NCBI GenBank assembly: GCA_002633005.1
Contig: NMRA01000193.1
Span: forward strand, 128,641 to 192,640
Reading direction: 5' to 3'
Source of the DNA: Phoronis australis
Lineage: Eukaryota > Phoronida > Phoronidae
Length of the DNA stretch: 64,000 nt
The number at the start of each line of letters is the position of its first letter. Position 1 is the stretch's first letter. Made by a program: the position numbers and the translations under genes. Of the stretch, positions 48,001 to 59,729 are shown one piece after another. Under the pieces are notes generated by a model. It ran no database searches. It was given only the letters and a program-made list of their open reading frames with translations, and had not been told where the DNA came from.

Positions 48001-51000
48001 TGTCAAATATTGCCCATTTCAAAAATTTGGTACAAGTTCCAACCTTAAAGCCTATCTTAAACGGTAATATCAGTAAAATTAATTTGGTTCCTACAGTATG
48101 TTAAGAGCATCGCTCTGAGTCCACTAGTGTCATAAATTGTCAAATATAATGAACTGTTAGGCGTATTAGCTTGCTTTTGCCTACGTCATCACGAGAATCA
48201 CCTTTTAATTCAAACAGGTGCGAATAACACCCGCACGCAATGGTATCCTATTCAGACCCCTATTCAATAAAACTGTTATCAGTCTTTTGCTGCTTTGCCT
48301 GGGATCTTGCCGTGACACAATATGGCACGAAAAGGCAGCTTCACCAATCATTTGATGAGCTTATATTTGCACGACTGAATTTGCGTTTTTTTATTTTGCT
48401 AAGGCTTTGCTAGGAGTATCTGCTTAGCCCAATACATTTATAGTAACAAAATTACGTTGAAGTTGGGCTTTAAGCAAAATAATTAATTTTTCACTGTCCC
48501 AAACTGGAGAATTTTTACAGTATGTAGTGTAAAGTGTGATCTTTCATTAATGTCACCACTGACTGATGATGAAGTCATCACCCCTTGGTCTCCACACTAC
48601 TTTAAATACCTGTCCCACTACACCGCGTCCACGCACAGACTCCAGCGTGCCAGACAAACTGAATATCTTCCAGTGCCTTTCTCGTAATTGCACAGTTTCA
48701 TCAGCTAAGTTTTCGAGTCGGATACAATATCTCCACTGGAAATGATCAATTAATCAATTACTACAAAGTTTGCAAAGCCAAGTGTATTTCTTCAGAGTAA
48801 CTGTATGAACATGCACATAAAAAGCACATCTAAGTAAAACATTTGCTGTAGCACACATAATGACACAATGCTATTTAGATTTGTAGCATAAGTCACAATT
48901 AACATTCGGTGAGACAAAAACCTCTTGCTCTTAAGCAAACGCGTGAAACACAAAATGTCATCGCCAGATTAGCCTTTTCAATACATGATCAACAAAACAA
49001 TGAATACAAGTTGAATAAAGGGTTGATTTATCCTGTTTGTGACAACACGTCATCAAGAACCTCAGCTTATGAAGCATTTCTAGTACTCACCCAATACACT
49101 TGAGTCTGTTGAGCATCCTGAAATATACCAACGCTAGTTTAAATAATTTAAACAGAATAACTTATTAATAAGCAAATCAATAACAAGAATTATTTTTAGA
49201 ATAGTCTCTCCAAACTATGACAAGTAAAATTAGCCTTATTCTGATTAGAATTAATGGAAGTTTGAAACAAATTTGGCGGTTTACAAAAAGCGATTCTTGT
49301 CTTATGAATGGGCTTTTAAGAATTATTAAAGCCTTTACTTTGTTGGCGTTACAAATTTCTGTGAGTAACATCACAACTTCACAAATGACTTTTTGTCACA
49401 TAGTTTGTGCACTTAGAAACATATTACCCTTGATCCCATGTAAAACGGTATGACTGTGACCCTGACATTTTCCGAGGTTTCCTTGTGAACAGTAGACAGC
49501 TCTAACCATGGATGGTTCTTCTCTTGCCACGCATTCAGCGTCTCTCTCGGAACAAACTGCCGAGCTGTCAGTAAATGCAAATACTTCATGTATCGTCAGA
49601 TGCACGATGTAGTGTGAGGTTCTTTGGTAGCCCCACTAACAAAGAACTATGATGTAATAAACAAGCGTGGTACTATCTATAAGTAACTGAAGACAATAAC
49701 AGACCACATTTAACACTCAGATCCACAGTTTTTCGGGAATAGTCACTTACAGGGGTACCAAATTTTGAGAACCAGTTTGATGCTTGTTATTCAGTGGAGA
49801 AAACTGGTTCTGTGGACCAGTGTAAGTGACTACTACCATTTTTCAAGTATCTTTTTAAATACTGCTGTAAAGTGTCCTGGAATTTTTAACAAAAATAATT
49901 GTCAAAATTGTCATTTTCCATGTTTCGAAAACTTGCTACATTGCTAAACATGTCCAAAATGTCCTTTACATACTTGTTGAAGATAGCCGTACAATATAAA
50001 GTGTACAAATTATGAAGTAAAGTTGTCTTCTTGTTTATTTTAGCTGAAAAGTTCCAACAATAAAAGTTCACTGTTTCACCATGCTGTGTTCTAAATTAAA
50101 GAGACTCTGCCATGACTGCAAATCCATAAACTGAACTTTTATTCAAATCCTTTATGATCACAGATTCATATCATGTACATGAAACAATGATTGAACATCT
50201 GTTACCCTTGGAAACAAAACCAACTTAAAACTAGATGCAGCTTGCAAAGAAAGCAGACACTGAAAATCTACAAGGTTGGTAAGCTTTAACTGGAGACGGC
50301 ACCTGTAATTGCATTCACACACGAATGTTTCAAAGAGGCAAGTTTAAAAATAAAAATGTTTGGCAACAACTTCTTTGATACCAAGTTTCAGTTTAGCTCC
50401 AAATTAGCTAAAACCCCACCATGTATTGTGACCAGTCAACCCCGTCATGTATTGTGACCAGTCAACCCCGCCATGTATTGTGACCAGTCAACCCCGCCAT
50501 GTATTGTGACCAGTCAATCCCACCATGTATTGTGACCAGTCAACCTCGCCATGTATTGTGACCAGTTAACCCCACCATGTATTGTGACCAGTCAATCCCA
50601 CCATGTATTGTGACCAGTCAACCCCACCATGTATTGTGACCAGTCAATCCCAACATGACATTACTGTAACCTGAACGTTCTTGCCATTCGTTAACTGTCT
50701 TCCGCTTAAAGTCAATGGGGAACTCAAAATTCACCAGGTGCTGCAAGTGAAACAAGGGACCTTTCTGTAGAAATGCATCCACTCAGGTAATCCCGTGGGT
50801 CATCACACAAATGACCCAACACTGATGAGCTACTTTCTGCCCTCAATCAATTCAGATATGAAACAGAGGGACTTTGATTATTAGAACCAGCTAATGAATA
50901 CCAAGTCACACATAGACTTACAATTATGTTCTGTGGTGGGGTTTGGTGCGAGAAATTTGTCGAATAACTCGTGCTGTATGGGGTTCTCTTCAGCACTGAT

Positions 51001-54000
51001 GTATGGCAAGATGTCTTCATGAGCCACATAATCCAGACCTGAAAAACAGTCATTAATTGGGGGTGGATACAGGGCTCAAAATAAAGGGTTACAGTAGTGC
51101 TCGCACAAACTAAACACATTACATTGACAGCATGAAAATACAAGGATGTTACAACTCCTCAGAAAACATGAAAAATACTGTAACAACAGGTTGGAGAATA
51201 CAACGAGGTAAATTACTATCTAAAATGGCGAAATGTAAATTACTTACTATAACTAGTTAGGAAAAAACAATTGAATCAGAGGTGCAGTATTTTTTTGTTA
51301 CTCACGTTTTTAAAAATATCCTGAGACAAATAAAAATGACACAGTACACTTCAGTTTTTGCTCATCGTTTAGCAAATCATAGTGTTCCAAACCTTACTTA
51401 TACTTGCTTAAGTGCTTCTGTGCAGCTTTTCAGAAAAACAACACAAGGCATTGGCTGAAATTGCTGCAGATGGGTATTTTTTTAGTTAGTGTCCGAGTAC
51501 TGAGGTTTGAGGTTTGAATTGTTCATGACAATAAAATCTTAGACCAGTTAAACACCAAGAAATTGCAAAAAACAGTCAACTCAGCAGCACAGAAATAATA
51601 CCTGGAATAGCATATAGAGATCGACTATTTTCTTGATTTCCTAGAAACGTTACGGCCTCTGTCTGGGCTCGCTGAAACCAAAATAAAAATCATTTGTTTG
51701 TAGAAAGTAACTACGTCGTACAATATTTGAAATAAAGATGACCATACTCTGATATGAGTAAAGCATTCATTCACTAGTAAAATCTAAGGAGAAAGACAGA
51801 ATAAAAGAAAAAAACAAAGAGCATAACACATACTGTAAACAAATGAAAAAGCACAAATTTAGAGACAGAACTTTGCTGCAACTTTGGGATTAAGCATTAT
51901 TTTTATCTGGGTTTTTTGTAAATGTTTTTTAAGAACAACTCATGCATGCACAAACTTGTAAACAGAATGAGACTTGCTTTACTGTGTGAATCAGAATATT
52001 CATTTTATAATCACCTATAGCATATTTTGATCACGGTAATGTTTCCTCAAATTCGAACAGAAATATTGGCCAAAATAGTCATTTTTTTCATTTTCAAACA
52101 CTATTGCCAAAAATGTTCAAAATTTCTTTTAAGTGTGTTTGTTGATGACAATCGTACTGTACAAATTTTTCAAACAATCAAGTAAAATCGTCTTCCTATT
52201 TACTCTAGTTGAAAATTATAACATTAAAAATTTTCTGTTCTTTAATATTGTGTTCTAATTTGACAAAACTTTACCGTACTACCTCTGGACCACGGTGACA
52301 ATGAACAATGACTATACTGAAGCGAAATGTCACTCAGCAGATGTTCAACACAGATTTTGATTTTTGTAGGAGTCGTAAGTCATACTAAAGTAAACCCATG
52401 CAACCTACAATGAAGGGAGCATCCCTGGAGTCTATTAATACTTGATAATAAGTTCCAGTCTGTTCCTTGACTTCTTTACTAGTTGGTGTTTCTGGTGATC
52501 TGGAACAGAAAACATTAGTACTAAAATCACCAATTTAATATCAAAAACGCCAAAACAACAACCGCACTAGTTGATCAACTGTCAGACTAGAACACCCGCA
52601 AACACTACCCTACGATATGTTAATTAGCTGTTCTCAAGTTATGAGCATTTATTTGTCGATAGATAATACGTAAAATCGGGACAACCAATCACAACACTAG
52701 TCATTCTCCACTGTGTTCGTTGTGAAAAGTTGTCAGATATTGCTGCTCGTTTTTTTGTGGTTTACGTTATAATAAGGAATGGGGAGGTGCTGCGTTTGTG
52801 GTGGTTGTAGCAACTTAGTATTTGGCCAAGCTGTGGCACTTTTCATTTTCCTGCGGGACATCGGAGAAGCATGGATATGGCACAAGTTTGTACGTGACAC
52901 ACTAGTGCTGGGTATGTTCACATGTCACACTGATGTCCGTGAGCTAAGAAACTTTCAGTTATAGTTGCTTTTCTCCTTTTTTTTCTTTTTGGGATATTGA
53001 ATTCACGATTGTGATATGCAGTGCTATAAAGGAAGGTCAAATAATGCTGACAATGTAGTTACTTGTCAAAAAAGGTAAACGGTGGTTTTATGTCCACAGC
53101 AAAGATATTGTTGAGAGATGAACAGTAATTTCCAATTTAGGATAGACTCTAAAATATGGGAAACTGAAATTCAAGCCAAAATCTAATTTTCTTAAATATG
53201 AAGATGGGAACATGGGGAATTTTGGCATTTATCATATTTCTCAGACTGCATTTCACATCAAACAATAAGATAAAATCACTGAAAATAGCTGCCAACGCAA
53301 CAGAATTTAGAATGGGAATTTTTTTGTCTTTCAGTTGAGACAGTCAGTATTGTCCAACTTATAAAATTTGGAACAAATTCCAACCTTAAGCAAAACAATT
53401 CCTTACTGTCCCAGACTGAAGTATTCTTACACTACTCTGTGAAAACAAACCACAAAGTTTCAAAGCAACAGCCCCAGCCTCCACCACTACCGCTGCCATT
53501 GTTGCCACCCATGCAGCAGAATCAACAATCTCAAAAGTTTAAAATTTCTGTACAAATGCTTTCACTTCTGGGTGAGAACATCTTCATAGTACAGCGAACA
53601 TCAAATATCATAACTTTCGATGTGAAATAGTGAAAATATATTTGCGTGCAGTGACATGACTGAACACTACATCTAATTTCCCTGGGCCATCGATGCTTGG
53701 ATTCTTTTGCAAAGATCTCCTCAGCAGGCCCAAAAATTACCTTCCAAGATTAGAATCTCTTCTGCAAAATGTCGGTGGCTAGGAGAGGCATTGCTGATGA
53801 AGGGTGGCTACCAGGGGGTAGAACTGGTGGTGAAGGGGAGGGGGGCACAGACACATGACACATTTCCGTTCAGGTAAGCAAGGGCTCTGTTTCTCAACAC
53901 TAATCACAAGAAAAGCTTTTGACAAACCTTAATAGACCAACTCAGAATCAAACGGAGCAGTGTATCCTGGGTAATTTTACTTATTGGACACATGCCAATG

Positions 54001-55622
54001 ACTGACTTTCAAGAAAAGCAACAGAGGCCTCTGTTCATTTGAAAATCTTTCCAAATAAATCAGCTATTTACTCACTTCAACTCTTCTGACTTTGCAGCAA
54101 GGTCACGGTTATAAAGTCTGGCCAGCCAGGGAAAGAGCACCACGCCCCGGTATCCAAATATCTTATGTAGAAACAACTGCAATGAAAAGCTCACGATGGC
54201 ATTTGCGTTAACATTGTTTCACTGTAACTACCCCACACATGTGATGTAAAAATAACATTTTTTTCCAAATTACAACCTGACAGAAGCATCTCAACAAATA
54301 GATCAAGACACAGACTCCTATTTTTTTGGACAAGTACATAAATGTCAATTGTTAAAGCGCCAGTAAACAAGTGCTTTTCAAACAAGTTTTGATTCAACTT
54401 TCTTACCACCCAGAAGGTGTCATGTTACCATCTCAAAACTAGATGAAAATTTACAGACTGAGACATTTTTCATGATACACAATGATTACCCGCAAAATTT
54501 TATTTATCTGTGTCAAAGGGTCTCCAAGATATTGCCCTTCAAAATATTGAGTGCCACGCCCATTTTTGCAATCCCGAGTTGAAACTGTTTTCCACAGATT
54601 TTGAAAAATTCTAACTTCAAAATTAAACATTGTGTTGAAATGAAAATGTCTGCATGGATTAACAGGAAACTAATGCCAGGCTGTCAGAATCTATAACCAG
54701 ATTTCACCTGGTAAATGTCATATCTGAACTGAGGGGTCTGAAATAACAAAAAATTATGATCTCAAATCCCAAATTCTGTTCTTTGCATTCCAAAAGGGTT
54801 AAAAAATACATTTCTAAGCTGAAAATGGTTTTTATTCAATTGCCACCTACTGTCGACATTTACTACCAAAATGCATTGTTTAATATTTTTAAGATAACAG
54901 TAACAACAAATATACTTATTGGCAATTAAAGTGTCCTAATTGCTTTTTTAATATTCTGGGAATGATCAAAACTCGAATTCAGGATTTCTGGCTATAACTT
55001 TTTTAGCATTTGGGATCCCTCAATTCAGGTATGACATTTGCTAGGTGAATTCTGGTGATAGATTTTGACAGCCAGGTATAATGTTAATCTATACAGGCAT
55101 CATTACAATCCAATGTTAGAAGCCCTCAAAATCTCACAAGGGCAAAAAGGCACATTCTACTCGATATTTTAAAGAGCATCTCGCAGGCCCATTGACGCAC
55201 AGAAAAGAAATTTTGCAGGCGAACATTGTATATCATGATAAACGTCTTAGTAGAAAAACGTGACTGTGATATTTAGAGTTAGAAGTATACAAAGGCTATG
55301 ACAGCATCAAAAACTTCTCTCTATACAAGGGAAGCACTTACAGAAAACTTTGACGGATAACACGGAATTGGCTCAAAAGCTTCCCAAGTACAAGTAATCT
55401 GAAAAAAATTCTGTTTCCCAGTCAAGACTCATCATTTCAGCTGCTATGACTGGAACTTTTGGGTCATGTTTTCCACTTATTTTTGGCTTGAACAGTACTG
55501 TGAGCATAAAAACTGTGAAGAAAATGCGCCAGTACACACCACATACGACAGTGACACCTACCTGCCCAGTATCATAACTTCCTCCTTCTTTAGGTTTCTC
55601 CAAAACACCAACTTCTGCAAGT
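45041..55622 (-). CDS. POLDIP2: POLDIP2 (polymerase delta-interacting protein 2), nearly complete
   Basis: A conserved animal protein with a YccV-like domain and an ApaG/DUF525 domain, reported in mitochondria and nucleus with PCNA/DNA polymerase partners. Exons, 5' to 3': 55622(or 55614)-55562, 54176-54076, 52499-52409, 51671-51602, 51038-50922, 49564-49428, 49117-49091, 48735-48610, 46821-46742, 45125-45041. Phases join without a break to the stop. YccV part: GQ|LFLHKIFGYRGVVLFPW, TYYQVLIDSRDAPF, AIPGLDYVAHEDILPY, IQHELFDKFL. ApaG part: NAWQEKNHPWLELS, NVRVTVIPFYMG, VYWWRYCIRLENL, LRERHWKIFSLSGTLE, VRGRGVVGQEPVLS, FQYSSHVSLQAPSGHMWGTF, RIPPFSLESKQD. The visible part is about 297 residues; the human protein is 368, so about 50-70 N-terminal residues (transit peptide) are missing. 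The tail ends soon after PPFSLES, earlier than in human. Intron 1 onward is packed with repeats. Confidence 0.95.
45330..45397. mobile_element. Right end of the TTAA-flanked family (solo)
   Basis: TACAGACTTGTAGAAAAGGT followed by CCTACATAACCTTAA matches ACAGACTTGTCGATAGGGT followed by CCCACGTAACCTTAA at 63451-63485. No left end was seen nearby. It lies in the last POLDIP2 intron. Confidence 0.6.
46985..47108 (-). mobile_element. tRNA-derived SINE-like fragment
   Basis: On the minus strand the sequence reads GTGTGGCCCAGTGGGATAAG with an A-box match (TGGCCCAGTGG), and about 35 bp later ATGGACTCCAG in the place of a weak B box. It resembles the 5' head of a tRNA-derived SINE; the B box is degenerate. 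It lies in the last POLDIP2 intron but one. Confidence 0.4.
49091..49117 (-). CDS. POLDIP2: POLDIP2 27-nt microexon
   Basis: On the minus strand ATATTTCAG precedes nine codons, DAQQTQVYW, followed by GTGAGT. They bridge PFYMGSR in the exon before to WRYCIRLENL in the exon after, matching the human order (MREAQNSHVYWW). The reading frame and conserved VYWW join prove it is used. Confidence 0.9.
49860..50115. repeat. Dispersed repeat, copy 1
   Basis: A 250-bp stretch sharing ordered words with 52060-52285 in the same orientation: AATTGTCATTTTCCATG / AGTCATTTTTTTCATTTTC, TGTCCAAAATGTCC / TGTTCAAAATTTC, TGTTGAAGATAGCCGTAC / TGTTGATGACAATCGTAC, AAGTAAAGTTGTCTTC / AAGTAAAATCGTCTTCC, TGTGTTCTAAATT / TGTGTTCTAATTT. 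Non-coding. It sits in the POLDIP2 intron between 49564 and 50922. Confidence 0.72.
50414..50647. repeat. 26-bp minisatellite, 9 copies
   Basis: Nine copies of CCCCACCATGTATTGTGACC plus AGTCAA, phased at 26 bp with C/T and A/G variants in the first six bases. It lies in the POLDIP2 intron between 49564 and 50922. Confidence 0.95.
52060..52285. repeat. Dispersed repeat, copy 2
   Basis: Same-orientation partner of 49860-50115, about 2.2 kb away in the next intron but two. The two copies bracket the POLDIP2 exons at 50922-51038 and 51602-51671. Confidence 0.72.
54452..55258. repeat. Long inverted repeat, about 800 bp, in a POLDIP2 intron
   Basis: The left arm (about 54452-54780) and right arm (about 54970-55258) are inverted diverged copies. 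Paired words are CATGATACACAATGATTACC / reverse complement CATGATATACAATGTTCGCC, CCCGCAAAATTTTATTTATC / CCTGCAAAATTTCTTTTCTG, CAGGCTGTCAGAATCTATAA / CTGGCTGTCAAAATCTATCA, and GTAAATGTCATATCTGAACT / GCAAATGTCATACCTGAATT. The central 190 bp is unpaired. The primary transcript could form an imperfect duplex of about 300 bp. Confidence 0.82.
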
Positions 55623-55889
55623 CTGCAAAAACAGTATAATGAAGTATTTAAGGATAATGAAATGTTGTTCCAAGCTATGACAACATCATTGACATAACTC
55701 GGTAGCAAATTCGATATCTCAAGATATCATTTTTTGCCATAGCAAAATACAGAGTCACAGATGATTCACATGTGAAAAAAAAAACAAAGTAACTTTTAGA
55801 TAACTGTTCATAACACAAAAAGCTGTCAACATTGCATGGGAAATCTTATTTGCTAAACAGTCACATGTCGCTTGGTTGAGCACAGTTCG

Positions 55890-57060
55890 CTAGAAGTAGT
55901 AGTAGTAGGCCTCCTTCAGTCAATAGGACTATGGATCTGTGCCTTGGTTTGGTTTTGGATGTCTTGTCCTGTAGCTTTGAGTATGGCTGTACAACCCAAT
56001 GCCTTTCCGCAGTTACTGCAATTGAATGTCATAACTTGAGTTTGTTCTGACAGCAGCTGTATCTTTCTTCTCATACATTTTGCCTTGAGAGATTCCTGGA
56101 GCTTGACTTCTCCTGACTGCAGCTTGCAGGATGCCTGACAGGTCTGCTACCTTGTGAAACGTCTCCAAATAGAATGTGCTTGGAGATGTGATCGTCACCC
56201 ATTCTGCAAACGTGCCCGAGCCAGCGAAGTCTCTGTTGGCAGAGCAGAGTGAATATGCTCAGCAAGTTGGCTCTAGAGAGTACCCCATCAGTGTTCGAAG
56301 TCTTGTCCAACCATTTGATACCAAGTATCCGGCGTAACCAGCGGAGGTGGAAGGTGTTCAATTTTCTCTCCTGTCTATAGCATGTCATCCAAGATTCCAT
56401 GCCATACAGAAGCATACTGATAACACAGGCCCTGTACATGGCCACTTTAGTTGGAGTTGTAAGCTCTTGCCTCTCCTAGACACGGGTTGACAGTCTTGAC
56501 ATTGTACAGGCAGCCTTGCCACTTTGCTTGTTTACCACAGAATCTATCAATAGATTGTCAGAGATAGTAGACCCCGTAGTTGTTGATGCACATGACTGGT
56601 GATTGAGCTGCCCCCTGGCACATCACATTTGTCTTTTTGAGGCTAATGGTAAGACCAAAGTCCTTGTAGGCATGGGATAGTCTGTCCGTTAGAGTTTGAC
56701 GGTCATGCTGAGTGTGGGATGTCATTGCCGTCTCTAATGGTGAGCTTGCGGATCTTGGTTTTTGCTTTAAGAATGTTCATCTTCTGATCTTGAGTACACG
56801 TGAACTCTCTCTATTGAAGTACCGAAGGCGTGATTGTGAAGCACAGCGAAAAAGATGCCAAATATGGTTGGGGCAAAGACGCACCCCAGCTTGACTCCAC
56901 TACGTATGTTGAATGTGGTTGACATGTGGCCTTCGTAACTCAAGCCTTCATATCCTGATGAAATGATACAACGATGTTCTGCAGCCTGGTTCACTCAAAG
57001 ACACGCTTCACATTTCACACTCAGCTGCAGCAGAGTAGAAAGCCAGCATACTGTTATTCA
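55890..57060 (-). mobile_element. Non-LTR retrotransposon fragment (RT to C-terminus), dead
   Basis: On the minus strand, high to low coordinates, broken frames give GVKLGCVFAPTIFGIFFAVL (RT motif), DFGLTISLKKTNVMCQGA, MYRACVISMLLYGMESW, then FHLRWLRRILGIKWLD and QQRLRWLGHVCRMGDD, and a short C-terminal CSNCGK finger. Stops and frameshifts separate these blocks. The 3' end is a (TAC)n-like run, seen on the plus strand as GTAGTAGTAGTAGG near 55896. It lies upstream of the second POLDIP2 exon, so inside the first intron if the 5' exon is near 59 kb. Confidence 0.85.
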
Positions 57061-57934
57061 TAGAAGTTCAGTATTTGGGTAAGCTGCTGAAACTGGTGAT
57101 GGATAATCGGTTTAGTGCAGTGCACTACAATGGCATGGTCATAATCTACTTACTGACATCTATTGAGGACTGCTAGAGGTACTGACATAGGAATACAAAG
57201 TGCAGACAGCATCATTGTTGTTTATAGTACCTTCTTATATAGTATAGAAACTTTTGATTGACTGACATGACTGTCTATATGAGCTCTAAGACCACTGTAA
57301 CAACACCAGAGCAGACCACGGGACCTTATCTCAATCTTTTTTAACATACCTATCTCTCATACACTGTATATGCTATAAAGTGAAAGGATTTACCTTCTAT
57401 CCAACCGTAATGATATCTCTCGGAAGTCTCGTAAGGTTCTGAATCTTGTCACTGCATGATATGATTATTGATCGCTAGCTACCCTGTGACTGGCAGGTGT
57501 ACGGCCTTAGATTTGACTGCCAATAAATGACTTCACTCGAAGATCAAGCAGCAGTCTATCACAGGGCAACTAGAGACAAGCATGTCACACAGTGGCATGA
57601 TTGAGAACCTTTCAAGACTTGTGTCGTATATAATTACAGCTGGATAAAAGGAAGTTACGCTCCCTTTACCATACCATATATATATTCCAGAGGTATGTTA
57701 AAACAAGGTCACAATTTGCCTTGGGTCAGAGCTATACTAAATATACAGCTTTACGTAAACTTGGTTAAAAAACTGGACAAAGAAAATCTTACACAAAATT
57801 ATTGTTATTAAAAACTATACTTTTCCTTGAGTAAACTAAATTGTTTACCAGCGTTCAAAAAAAAGCTTTCTACTGTTATTCTGCTGCTAAAGTTCTGGAG
57901 CGATCTTTTGGCACCATGAATAATAGCATCACCT

Positions 57935-58150
57935 AATACGATGAATGCTTGGTTTAACGAAGAAAGACCTACAAACTTGGTTCAGTCAACATCCTAAACC
58001 CAGTTACAGAGACAGTTATGATTTGGCAGTGTTCATTCACATCGCTGATATGGACCAGCCTTTCTCCATGGAGGATGTTACAATTCTAGATAGGGAAGAA
58101 AATTGGTTTAGGTGGCAATATATTAATGAGTGGAAAATCCAAGTTTAAAT
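57935..58150 (+). mobile_element. Probable Penelope-like element fragment (GIY-YIG endonuclease end)
   Basis: The plus-strand frame reads LGLTKKDLQTWFSQHPKPSY, then DLAVFIHIADMDQPFSMEDV and TILDREENWFRWQY. The layout (GLTKRxLxTRFSQH ... VHI...D...F....VTILDREENWFRR) is that of the GIY-YIG endonuclease domain end in Penelope-like retroelements. The first, diagnostic GIY...YIG part is not intact here. Only about 70 codons remain. Confidence 0.5.
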
Positions 58151-59080
58151 AGAAAAGGCGATCTGAGATTTGTGTTACCATGAACACAGGATAGAACGCT
58201 CCGGAAAATCCCATGCAGACTGTGTTGTTAATCACATGACGACTCACACGATTATCAAATGACACCTCAATGGCCTGCCAGAGTCCTCAGGATAAGGACA
58301 CAAGGTAGCCAACTCAAATCCGTAAGTCTAGTATTTGATTTATTTTTCACAATATATAAGATCACCTATTGGCCAGTTTCTTTTTTTGCCGATTCTTCAG
58401 CTGTTCTTCTTCCACGAGGTTGCGTACATGTCACAACAAATTATAGGAACTGGTTTCATTTCGTTATAAGTTAGTTTTTAGTGTTTTAATCCAAGTAAAC
58501 TGAACATCAAAGCAAATTTTGCTGCTGCAAAGCTATCGTCATAGCCTGAGAGATGTTGGAAAAAATAGCAAATAGCGTGTGCGCATGTCATGAGTGCAGT
58601 TTTCAAAACGACGATACACTTTTCTTTGTTACAAAAGGTGGAGAATTATGTGAGAAAATGACGTTTATTACATTGTTTTTCACTGAAACGGCTATAACAG
58701 GTAAGGTGAGTGTCTGTTGACTCCCAAACTTTGCGTGCACCCCCGCCAGTTGTTAGCTCTTACATGTTGATAAAAGTTTTACGACAGTGTGACAAGCAGA
58801 ACTACCCGAACGGTGTGAAATTTCGAGGTCTATTGGAGCTTAATATACAGTGATTCCTAACTGTATTTTGCCAAGTCTTCACAACTAGCTGGCTCAGGCT
58901 ACGTCAAAATTAGGCAACACGTAGCCCCTCGATTGGCTGGTTAGGGGCTACAATACTTCCCATCGCTTTCTGTACAAATTTCGTCCCGTGTGGTAGGCCA
59001 AATCCGGCCACCGATTAGTAGTTTTCAACTCATCAAAAATACATTCCATACTTAAAACTATCACTTAAAAAAGCGCTTAC

Positions 59081-59252
59081 TTTCTTCAGTGGTCCTTTCT
59101 ACTTCTACACATATCTTCCATGAAGCTAAGTTACGAGAATTAAGGTGACTTTGGCAAAGAATTCCAGCTCCACTTTTTTGGTCACCATTAACTTTTTCAC
59201 CACGTGCGGGATAACCACAAAGTATTTCAACTAAGTCACGTGCGTTAGGCAA
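59081..59252 (-). other. Candidate first exon of POLDIP2 (unproven)
   Basis: On the minus strand a frame without an ATG (preceded by an in-frame TAG) runs to NSRNLASWKICVEVERTTEE and then GAAA|GTAAGC. It would join in phase to the alternative acceptor at 55614 (giving EEKVGVLEKPK) but not to the acceptor at 55622 (giving LAEVGVLEKPK, which aligns better with human LETVGVFEVPK). The lack of an ATG means either a further upstream exon or that this is not the exon. Confidence 0.25.
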
Positions 59253-59258
59253 AGGCTA

Positions 59259-59266
59259 TCGCGAGA
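59259..59266. promoter_or_regulatory. TCTCGCGA motif between the divergent genes
   Basis: TCGCGAGA (TCTCGCGA on the minus strand) lies between POLDIP2 and IFT22. Two CACGTG words (59218, 59201 region) are close by. The longer form TCTCGCGAGA is a known element of CpG-type, often bidirectional, vertebrate housekeeping promoters. Only the 8-bp core is present here, so a promoter role is a guess. Confidence 0.3.
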
Positions 59267-59729
59267 CTAAGCAAAGCACATGAAGCTGGCGCGTGACACT
59301 TGCAAAATAGCATGGGAAGGTATCAGGTGAAATTTGTAAGATTTGTGTCCCTTGGACTTTTTATTCGTCAACATGCATGATATCACGTAAATTCTTCAAA
59401 ATGGCACCCGGTAAGAGAAACTCGAGCAAACCACAACAGATTTTCATCCATTTGTTCAAATTATCTTGACTGAATCGTCTCCAGACTTATGGTATGTGAT
59501 AATTATAACTCCATGTGCATATATGCATGTTTCATTTGATTTTCTTTCCTGTATTTTGAAGTTTGAAACTTTTTGTGGGGATGTACTATCGCCCTTGTAT
59601 GCCTGCGACACCCAGGGCGACGGTAACTGCCTACAGTAGGTCAAAATAAGCTCCAGTGCGCCAGACCATGTCGCAGCCAATGTCAGAACTGGTTAGAGTG
59701 CTACAAATTTGTTTCCAAAGAAGAGAGAT

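Noticed and set aside
59061..59252. ORF starting M at 59252 as a complete POLDIP2 N-terminus
   Set aside because: The first codon is TTG, not ATG, and an in-frame TAG precedes it; kept only as an unproven candidate exon.
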